A stretch of DNA of 12,677 bases from Ruminococcus sp. UBA7158. GTDB taxonomy: Bacteria > Bacillota > Clostridia > Oscillospirales > Ruminococcaceae. The stretch is taken from contig DKWG01000023.1 in NCBI GenBank assembly GCA_002491605.1, positions 2,184-14,860 on the forward strand, given 5' to 3'. The notes beneath the pieces are model-generated. The model had not been told where the DNA came from. It saw only the letters and a list, made by a program, of their open reading frames with translations, and searched no databases. Of the stretch, positions 7,385-12,677 are shown piece after piece; positions within the stretch are counted from its first letter, which is position 1; every line of letters begins with the position of its first letter. A program made the translations under genes and the position numbers.

Positions 7385-8890
7385 ATGAGATACACTAAAG
7401 AAGTAGAAAAATGGGGGACTTTTGAGTTTTCCGTTGACGGCAAAACCGCCGGTAATCCGTTTACCGACTATAATATAACCGCACGATTCGAAAGCGAATC
7501 CGAGAAAAAAACCGTAGCCGGTTTTTATGACGGCAACGGAGTTTACAAGGTCAGATTTATGCCGAGCTTCGCTGAGAGCTATCGCTTTACGGTCAAGGGA
7601 AGCTTTTCGGACGATACATATACAGGTGAATTTACGGCAATACAGCCGTCTGCTGATAATCACGGACCTGTCAGAGTGCATAATAAGTTTCATTTTGAGT
7701 ATTCCGACGGCACGGTCTACTATCCTGTCGGAACAACCTGCTATGTTTGGGAGCTTCAAAGTGACGAGCTTATCGCAGAAACACTCCATACTCTTAAAAA
7801 CTCCCCGTTTAATAAAATTCGCTTCTGCGTATTCCCAAAAAGCTATTGCTACAACACACGTGAACCTCGTTCCTATCCTTATGAGGGCACGCCTGTTGAC
7901 GGGTCGTTAGTTAACGAGGACAACATCTGGGGCTTCGGTCCTGACTCGGAGGGAAATGATTGGGATTTCGCGCGTTTCAATCCGGAGCATTTTCAGCATA
8001 TTGAGCGTTGCATAACCGAGCTTCAAAAGCTGAATATAGAAGCTGATATAATTCTGTTTCACCCTTACGATCGCTGGGGATTTTCCGCAATGACCGCTGA
8101 GCAGAACGAGCTGTATCTTAGGTATACCGCAGCTCGGTTCTCAGCCTTCAGAAATGTATGGTGGTCGTTTGCAAACGAGTACGATTATGTAAAGAGTAAA
8201 ACTACCGCTGACTGGGAGCGCTTCGGAGAGATAATTGTCGAGTGCGATCCGTATAACCATCTTCGCTCTATTCACAACGGCGCAGTATTCTATGACCATA
8301 CCCGTCCGTGGATTACACATTGCAGCGTTCAGAGCTCACCCGAGGGCACTGCTGACTGGCGAAGGACGTACGGCAAGCCGGTCGTCATTGACGAGATGGC
8401 ATATGAGGGCAACCATACGAACGTATGGGGCAACATCTCGCCTCAGGAGATGACAAGGCGCTTTTGGGCTGCACTTTGCCGAGGCGGATACGGTGCTCAC
8501 GGTGAGACCTATGTCAACGAGAACATCTGGTGGTCACACGGCGGAAAGCTTTTCGGTGAAAGCCCTGAAAGAATAGCTTTCATGAAAAGAATTCTTGAAG
8601 AAGCTCCGAGCGGCGGTTTAAAGCCGAAAGCCATGGAATGGGATGATGTATGCGTTGTTCCCGAGGTTGATGAGATAGCTGAAAAAACAGGATATCACTT
8701 ATTCTACTACGGAATTTCACGCCCTGCGTTCAGGCATTATCACATCGACGATGAAAACGTATACAGTGCCGAGATTATCGACACCTGGAACATGACAGTA
8801 GAAAAGGTCGGCGAATTTAAGGGACGATTCAAGGTGAATTTGCCTTTAAAGGAGTATTTAGCTGTGAGAATAACAAAGGTAATCAAGTAA
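7385..8890 (+). CDS. Cytoplasmic DUF5060/TIM-barrel/DUF5605 glycoside hydrolase
   Basis: 501 residues without a signal peptide, so probably intracellular. Residues 1-85 form a DUF5060-like beta-sandwich (VEKWGTFEFSVDG, then NPFTDY). The (beta/alpha)8 catalytic domain, of the DUF4038/apiosidase-like group in the GH-A style, spans about 95-410. Its likely acid/base is Glu265 in SFANEYD and its nucleophile Glu337 in VIDEMAYEG. The C-terminal 80 residues match DUF5605, including IDTWNMT. The ATG follows AAGGAAGG (7371-7378) by six bases and lies 22 bases after the phosphoesterase stop, so the two are cotranscribed. It probably cleaves an imported oligosaccharide carrying an unusual pentose or deoxy sugar; the substrate of this architecture is not readable from sequence. 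The catalytic assignments rest on motif position only. Confidence 0.82.
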   Translation: MRYTKEVEKWGTFEFSVDGKTAGNPFTDYNITARFESESEKKTVAGFYDGNGVYKVRFMPSFAESYRFTVKGSFSDDTYTGEFTAIQPSADNHGPVRVHNKFHFEYSDGTVYYPVGTTCYVWELQSDELIAETLHTLKNSPFNKIRFCVFPKSYCYNTREPRSYPYEGTPVDGSLVNEDNIWGFGPDSEGNDWDFARFNPEHFQHIERCITELQKLNIEADIILFHPYDRWGFSAMTAEQNELYLRYTAARFSAFRNVWWSFANEYDYVKSKTTADWERFGEIIVECDPYNHLRSIHNGAVFYDHTRPWITHCSVQSSPEGTADWRRTYGKPVVIDEMAYEGNHTNVWGNISPQEMTRRFWAALCRGGYGAHGETYVNENIWWSHGGKLFGESPERIAFMKRILEEAPSGGLKPKAMEWDDVCVVPEVDEIAEKTGYHLFYYGISRPAFRHYHIDDENVYSAEIIDTWNMTVEKVGEFKGRFKVNLPLKEYLAVRITKVIK

Positions 8891-8908
8891 GAATTGCGCT
8901 GAAATTAT

Positions 8909-8939
8909 TTGAACGGATTTTGTATGACTGTTGTATAAT
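8909..8939 (+). promoter_or_regulatory. Promoter-like element after the glycosidase gene
   Basis: TTGAAC (8909-8914) and a consensus TATAAT (8934-8939) are separated by 19 bases, two more than ideal. No open reading frame follows before the strong hairpin at 9003, so if active it would make only a short RNA. Chance occurrence in AT-rich DNA is possible. Confidence 0.3.
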
Positions 8940-8945
8940 ATTCCG

Positions 8946-9048
8946 TCATGTAAATCAACACTCCGGCTTGGATGAATAGTCGGCTGATTAGATTAATAGA
9001 TTGAACCCACCGAAGAGCTTTGCTTTAGCTCTTCGGTGGGTTCTTTCC
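8946..9048 (+). ncRNA. Possible short RNA between promoter-like element and terminator
   Basis: About 100 non-coding bases lie between a TATAAT at 8934-8939 and the strong terminator ending at about 9046. The 5' half has only weak folding potential (CCGGC with GTCGG around 8962-8983). The same terminator also serves the operon that ends at 8890, so the stretch may simply be a 3' untranslated region. I recognise no RNA family. Confidence 0.2.
9003..9046 (+). terminator. Strong intrinsic terminator of the phosphoesterase/glycosidase unit
   Basis: A perfect 17-bp stem (arms 9003-9019 and 9027-9043) encloses the seven-base loop TTGCTTT. It is followed by TTTCCTTTGTT, a serviceable T-rich tail for plus-strand transcripts. 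It lies 112 bases after the glycosidase stop. On the minus strand the tail is less T-rich, so it mainly serves the plus strand, though it could also stop read-through from the convergent lipoprotein gene. Confidence 0.88.
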
Positions 9049-9136
9049 TTTGTTAAAATACTAATATTATTTAATAGTTCAATATCAAAATGCCATTATA
9101 GTACTGATTTTATCATAGCCGAATGCTTCGTTTCAC

Positions 9137-9191
9137 TCTGACCATAGGTTTTGTCGATAAATAGATTAATGATTAGTGTTATATGGTCAGA
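9137..9191. repeat. Perfect 10-bp inverted repeat next to the lipoprotein stop codon
   Basis: TCTGACCATA (9137-9146) and TATGGTCAGA (9182-9191) are exact reverse complements around a 35-base AT-rich loop. The right arm ends two bases before the stop codon (9193-9195) of the minus-strand lipoprotein gene. In its transcript this would be a hairpin right after the stop, without a following T-run. It may protect the 3' end or be a weak terminator. Confidence 0.45.
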
Positions 9192-9192
9192 T

Positions 9193-10077
9193 TTACTCAT
9201 CAATTGATAGTTTTTGTGCGTAAGTATACCTTCCGTTTGATTCTAAGGGGGAGTTTAATACAAGGTAATATTCGTTGCCTGATTTATATATTTCATCTTT
9301 GACGCCTGCAAAGTTTGCTTCAAGGCTATTTTTGGGCATATAAACGGAATCTATAACGCTTTCTATTCTTCCGATAAGCTCGCAAGAATCAATAATTCTT
9401 TGACGTTCGGCGTCTGCATCCTCTATAGACAAGCATATCAGCTCTTCGTATGGGTGGTAATCTTTTTCACCCAAGCGAATAGTCGGCATACAATCCCATG
9501 CAACTAAAACAGCGTCGACACCGTCACCGGTGACAAAGTAAGGAGTCAGTTCATACTCTATAGCTTCATTCTCGCCAACGACTGCGTAAATAGTTTTGGG
9601 GAGGATGTCATTAGAATCAGCATAAAGCGGAGTTCCTGTTGACAGGGCAGTCGCTGAAAAATCTGCTGTTAAATCAGCTCTTTCAGCAACGGTTTTTGCT
9701 ATTGTTCCCAATAGAACGCCTTCACTGCTGCTAAACTGTGACAGTATGCCGTTTGATGAATAAAGCCTACCGCTGTATATCAAGCTGTCGATATTATCGA
9801 AGTTGACTATAGCGGAATTATCGTCAGATAAACTATGAGAAGTATTGTCGGAAATGCTTTCGTTATCTTTTGCTTTGCTCATGCTATCATTTGAATCAGA
9901 TCCGAATTGATAAGACGAATCGGGTGAAGTATTGTTTATGTCATTCTTAGGCTTTGCTGAATCGTCAGCACAGGATGTTAGCATGACGAGACATGAACTG
10001 AGTGTTGTCAGTGTAATAACAGCAATTACAATGCGAACAATAGCTGCTGATTTTCGACCTCTATTTTCTTTATTCAT
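9193..10077 (-). CDS. Unrecognised lipoprotein with two similar beta-rich modules
   Basis: 294 residues from the chosen ATG. A basic N terminus (NKENRGRK) and hydrophobic segment end in two successive lipobox-like motifs, LSSC (Cys29) and LTSC (Cys36); Cys36 is the likelier lipid site because a polar stretch follows. Residues 37-88 are a Ser/Asp/Asn-rich linker. The rest seems to hold two related modules, about 95-177 and 195-290. Each has a G-x-x-Y-like hairpin, then LLGTIAKTV or LIGRIESVI, then a strand pair (IYAVVGENEAIEYEL; NEYYLVLNS). I assign no function. Start: ATG at 10077 lies nine bases after GAAAGG (complement of 10087-10092); a TTG 51 bases further upstream extends the frame but lacks such a site. 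It stands alone, converging on the preceding operon. Confidence 0.8.
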   Translation of the reverse strand: MNKENRGRKSAAIVRIVIAVITLTTLSSCLVMLTSCADDSAKPKNDINNTSPDSSYQFGSDSNDSMSKAKDNESISDNTSHSLSDDNSAIVNFDNIDSLIYSGRLYSSNGILSQFSSSEGVLLGTIAKTVAERADLTADFSATALSTGTPLYADSNDILPKTIYAVVGENEAIEYELTPYFVTGDGVDAVLVAWDCMPTIRLGEKDYHPYEELICLSIEDADAERQRIIDSCELIGRIESVIDSVYMPKNSLEANFAGVKDEIYKSGNEYYLVLNSPLESNGRYTYAQKLSIDE

Positions 10078-10142
10078 AGTTAAAAACCTTTCATTTTTAC
10101 AAGTCTTGAAGCAAAACCGAGAATTCAAGCGCTCAACATCAT

Positions 10143-10169
10143 ATTGTAAAATCTACATCATCGTTTTAC
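10143..10169 (-). promoter_or_regulatory. Dyad overlapping a possible -10 box upstream of the lipoprotein gene
   Basis: On the plus strand GTAAAA (10146-10151) and TTTTAC (10164-10169) form a perfect 6-bp inverted repeat with a 12-base spacer, 70 to 90 bases before the lipoprotein start. On the minus strand TACAAT (complement of 10143-10148) could be a -10 box, though no clear -35 box stands 17 bases before it. A site with this spacing, at a promoter, could bind a dimeric regulator. Confidence 0.3.
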
Positions 10170-10445
10170 ACTCTCTACATATATTAATCATATAAATTCG
10201 ATTTCCTGACAAAAAATATCAATAGAAAATTATATTTGTATGCTTGTCCAAATATATCACGAGTTTTTTGTGTAAACAGCTGAATGTTATAGTGCTATCG
10301 TTAAAGCTTTCATTCTGCTGATTATCTTTTACAGAGTGTCCAAAGTTCCGCCGACAAGCCTATAGTATAGCGGTCTGACATCGGTTTGATGCAGTCCTAC
10401 TAAGCAGTTTTGCTATCGCTTATCAGACTAATCTCGTATATAAAG

Positions 10446-10476
10446 CTATTCATGCTGCCTATAATCGCATGAATAG
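10446..10476. repeat. Perfect 10-bp inverted repeat with 11-base loop
   Basis: CTATTCATGC (10446-10455) and GCATGAATAG (10467-10476) are exact reverse complements. Flanking AG and GTGCT allow a little more pairing with a bulge. It lies 33 bases beyond the terminator stem, on the far side from the transporter gene. It could be a second, back-up terminator or part of an RNA switch; no T-run follows on either strand. Confidence 0.5.
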
Positions 10477-10508
10477 TGCTAAATTGCATTTATGATACCG
10501 TGAACAAA

Positions 10509-10551
10509 ATACCGCATGAAGCTATCTATAGAAGGTAGTTTCATACGGTAT
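10509..10551 (-). terminator. Intrinsic terminator of the phosphate transporter gene
   Basis: The arms 10509-10526 and 10534-10551 pair over 18 positions with one mismatch (C10515/A10545) and two G-U pairs, around the loop TATAGAA. Read on the minus strand the stem is followed by TTTG and TTC, a short T-rich tail. It starts about 40 bases after the transporter stop codon. Confidence 0.7.
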
Positions 10552-10592
10552 TAATCGATATATATGCTTTTTCTAAGCAATCCGCTCAAGAA

Positions 10593-12353
10593 TCACTGCT
10601 TTTTAACCGGTTCAAGATATTTCTTCTCGAAGCTTGTGAAATCACGCTTGTAGTCGTCTGTATCGGCGGCGTGCGCAGTGTAGGTGTGTCCTTCGGCGTT
10701 TATATCATAGCTGTGCAAAACGGCAAATGCTATATTCGAGCAGTGGTCAGCAACCCTTTCAATATTTGTGAGCAGGTCGTTATATACAAAGCCTGTAAGA
10801 ATAGTGCAGCTGTTAGAAGAAACTCTGTCGATATGGTTTGCTCTTATCATCTTAGTCATTTCATCTATTATTTCCTCAAGCGGTTCAACCTTCAGGGCAA
10901 GGTCACGTCTGCGTTGAGTGAATGCGTTTGTTGCAAGTGATAAGATTTCTCCGGCAGCTTCTGTTAAGAGCTTGATTTCTATGTCTGCGTCGTCCGAGAA
11001 GTTTATCTTCTTTTCGAAGATCTCTTCTGCACTCTCCGAAATATTAGCAGCGTGGTCGCTGAGTCTTTCAAAGTCTCCGATGACGCTTAAAAGCTCGCTT
11101 GAAAGTGCCTGCTGCTTATCGTCAAGACCGTTTTTACCGATTTTTACGATGTAGTTGCCGAGCTTGTCCTCGTACTTATCGCAAAGAGCCTCTTTATCCT
11201 GAACCTTATTGTATTTTGAACGGTCAAATTCATGAATAAGCTTTAAAGCCCTGAATAAATTTTTTCTTGCAATGTCGCACATCTTAAGTGTCGCTTTTTT
11301 ACTAAGCTCTAAAGCAGCAGGAGCGTAGTTGAGAAGGCTTTCGTCTAAAGAGTCAATTTCGCTGAGGTCTTCGTTTTCGGAGGGATCCTGCTTGATAATA
11401 AGGTAGCACAATTTTTCAATCAGCTTGTGGAACGGCAGCAAAACGAACATACCGACAACGTTCAGCATTGTGTTCAAAAGTGCAATTCCTAAAACTGTTG
11501 AGTTTTGGCTCATGATGGGCAGGTCCACAAAAATCTGAACCGGTATCAGAACCAAGTATACCAGTACAGCGGTTAAAATGTTGGCAAACGCATAAACAAG
11601 TGCTGTTCTCTTTGAGCTCTTGTTTCCGCCTATCATAGAAAGTAAAACAGGAGAGCTTGCACCTATGTTAATACCGAGGATAACCGGCAGGCAAACGCTG
11701 TAGGGGATTACAACAGAGGTACATAATGCCTGAAGTATTCCGACACCGGCCGAACAGGACTGAATAATAGCAGCAACAAAGATACCTGCAAGTATTCCCA
11801 AGAACGGGTTCTCAAATAAAACTAAAAGCTGTCTGAACTCTTCGCTTTCCTTCAGCGGGCTGACTGAGTCGCTTATTAAAGACATAGCTAAGAGAATCGT
11901 TCCCAAGCCCAAGAAGACCATACCGATGCTCTTTGTGGTGTTCTTCTTTGAGAACGTCATCATAACGGCGCCGGCTATGGCAAACACGGAAAGAAGTGTC
12001 GCTGTTGAAAACAGCTGTCCGGCAATTCCGCTTGAATCTGACAGAGAAAGAATCCATCCTGTCATAGTAGTACCTATATTAGTTCCCAAAACAATAGGAA
12101 CAGCCTGAGCAAGCGTCATCATTCCGGCTCCGACAAAGCTGATTACCATAACCGTTGTTGCACCGGACGATTGTATAACCGCAGTAGTCAGAATACCGAG
12201 AAGGAAGCCTTTAATAGCAGGGGAGGAAAGCTTCCAGAGGATTGCCTCCATTTTATTTCCGGCAAGGCTCTTCAAGCCGTCGCCCATAGACTGCATTCCG
12301 AAAAGGAAGAATGCAACGCCGCCGAGTAAAGATATAATGTGCGTCAAATCCAT
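10593..12353 (-). CDS. Na+/phosphate cotransporter with C-terminal PhoU-like domain
   Basis: 586 residues, the usual length of bacterial NptA/YjbB-type Na/Pi cotransporters. Two inverted-topology repeats are visible. The first holds QSSGATTVMV (residues 61-70) and GTNIGTT (90-96); the second holds QSCSAGVGIL (198-207) and GINIGASS (227-234). These Q-S-S and G-x-N-I-G pairs form the phosphate/sodium site in this family. About eight or nine membrane helices end near residue 320. Residues about 350-570 form a helical PhoU-like domain (HEFDRSKYNKVQDKE; LSDHAANISESAEEIFEKK; IERVADHCSNIAFAV), thought to regulate transport. Start: ATG at 12353 lies nine bases after GAAAGGT (complement of 12363-12369); an in-frame TTG at 12401 lacks support. 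Expected role: low-affinity phosphate uptake, or control of phosphate level. Confidence 0.92.
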   Translation of the reverse strand: MDLTHIISLLGGVAFFLFGMQSMGDGLKSLAGNKMEAILWKLSSPAIKGFLLGILTTAVIQSSGATTVMVISFVGAGMMTLAQAVPIVLGTNIGTTMTGWILSLSDSSGIAGQLFSTATLLSVFAIAGAVMMTFSKKNTTKSIGMVFLGLGTILLAMSLISDSVSPLKESEEFRQLLVLFENPFLGILAGIFVAAIIQSCSAGVGILQALCTSVVIPYSVCLPVILGINIGASSPVLLSMIGGNKSSKRTALVYAFANILTAVLVYLVLIPVQIFVDLPIMSQNSTVLGIALLNTMLNVVGMFVLLPFHKLIEKLCYLIIKQDPSENEDLSEIDSLDESLLNYAPAALELSKKATLKMCDIARKNLFRALKLIHEFDRSKYNKVQDKEALCDKYEDKLGNYIVKIGKNGLDDKQQALSSELLSVIGDFERLSDHAANISESAEEIFEKKINFSDDADIEIKLLTEAAGEILSLATNAFTQRRRDLALKVEPLEEIIDEMTKMIRANHIDRVSSNSCTILTGFVYNDLLTNIERVADHCSNIAFAVLHSYDINAEGHTYTAHAADTDDYKRDFTSFEKKYLEPVKKQ

Positions 12354-12499
12354 TTTTATCGTACCTTTCAACAAAATCCAAGCTGACAAAAAGCCAGCCA
12401 AACGTATGCGGACATGTGCAGATTTCCTAACTCATTGTTCAATCAGAATTGTACTCATCACAAAGTCAAACTGACATAGAGCCAAAAAACCTCATTATC
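12354..12499 (-). promoter_or_regulatory. Leader of the phosphate transporter gene
   Basis: If the promoter at 12500-12528 is real, the leader is about 140 bases. It contains a 6-bp hairpin, on the minus strand GCTGGC, loop TTTTT, GTCAGC (12382-12398), whose lower edge is 12 bases from the ribosome binding site. No known riboswitch consensus is seen. Confidence 0.35.
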
Positions 12500-12528
12500 A
12501 ATATAACAATTAATCAGCTGCAATTCAA
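12500..12528 (-). promoter_or_regulatory. Candidate sigma-A promoter of the phosphate transporter gene
   Basis: On the minus strand a -35 box TTGAAT (complement of 12523-12528) and a -10 box TATATT (complement of 12500-12505) are 17 bases apart, with a TG one base before the -10 box. The remainder of the window to 12677 is very A/T-rich, with a TTGACA on the minus strand near 12553 that lacks a matching -10 box; no gene is seen there. Confidence 0.5.
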
Positions 12529-12677
12529 GCAAAAAATTAAAATTCGTCATTTTGTCAAAAAAAATCAGTATGTTTTTGGGTTTTGCAGTGGATATTTATT
12601 TTCAAACGTTTCCTTAAAATTCAATATAAAAATAATTAAAAAAACTCGAAAATTATTTTAAAAATGTATGTGCTAAA

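Larger units (their letters stand above)
10196..10592. other. Gene-free spacer between two minus-strand genes
   Basis: No credible gene is found in these 397 bases. The left half (10196-10330) is AT-rich and would carry the lipoprotein promoter, but I cannot fix one. The right half (10360-10551) is rich in inverted repeats: CTATA-G-TATAG near 10360, GTCTGA (10373-10378) with TCAGAC (10423-10428), a 10-bp stem at 10446-10476 and a long terminator stem at 10509-10551. Short words recur: ATACCG at 10495 and 10509, GCATGAA at 10467 and 10514. Confidence 0.6.

Noticed and set aside
9003..9191. Inverted repeats as the ends of an insertion sequence
   Set aside because: The two repeats are unrelated in sequence, no transposase lies between or near them, and one is a clear terminator.
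10078..10128. TTG at 10128 as the lipoprotein start
   Set aside because: It places 17 polar and aromatic residues before a normal signal peptide and overlaps the ribosome site used by ATG 10077.
9932..10195. Plus-strand frame of 87 codons over the lipoprotein start
   Set aside because: It is antisense to the signal-peptide coding region and has no ribosome site or recognisable domain.
12354..12401. TTG at 12401 as the transporter start
   Set aside because: ATG 12353 has a well-spaced GAAAGGT; the extension has no ribosome site and is not expected in the family.
12449..12661. Small plus-strand reading frame of 70 codons
   Set aside because: It lies in A/T-rich DNA opposite the transporter promoter, has no ribosome site and a low-complexity Lys/Ile/Asn-rich product.

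Overview
The window looks like chromosomal DNA of a Gram-positive, plant-fibre-degrading bacterium of the Clostridia (Oscillospiraceae/Ruminococcaceae-like, gut or rumen). The basis is its AGGAGG/GAAAGG-type ribosome binding sites, several lipobox lipoproteins, sigma-A type promoters, moderate GC with AT-rich intergenic DNA, and an extracellular arabinoxylan-type GH43 enzyme next to sugar-binding lipoproteins. No phylogenetic marker is present, so this placement is an inference. No tRNA, rRNA, CRISPR array, insertion sequence or phage gene was seen.

Plus strand, 129-4738: a three-gene operon. A good promoter with a dyad at the expected transcript start is followed by a XynD-like GH43-CBM6 lipoprotein (218-1780), then two tandem paralogous solute-binding lipoproteins (1783-3222 and 3237-4664), packed 2 to 14 bases apart and closed by a hairpin. 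The likely job is to trim arabinose from arabinoxylan fragments at the cell surface and capture the products. ABC permease and ATPase genes are missing here and must lie elsewhere, if they are used.

Plus strand, 4739-9046: a gene-free stretch with a candidate promoter and a structured leader, then two genes 22 bases apart. The first encodes a large exported, membrane-anchored calcineurin-like metallophosphoesterase (5089-7362). The second encodes a glycoside hydrolase without signal peptide, of the DUF5060 / TIM-barrel / DUF5605 type (7385-8890). A 17-bp perfect stem terminator follows at 9003-9046, and a promoter-like element just before it might give a short RNA.

Minus strand, 9193-12528: an unrecognised lipoprotein with an apparent internal duplication (9193-10077), a 500-base spacer containing repeated hairpin modules and a terminator, and a Na+/phosphate cotransporter with a C-terminal PhoU-like domain (10593-12353) behind a plausible promoter at 12500-12528.

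The best leads are three. The two solute-binding paralogs are most alike in the juxtamembrane segment that is usually a loose linker. The surface phosphoesterase has an unusual domain order and is paired with a cytoplasmic glycosidase. The structured non-coding segments at 4803-5008 and 10446-10551 match no RNA family I recognise.
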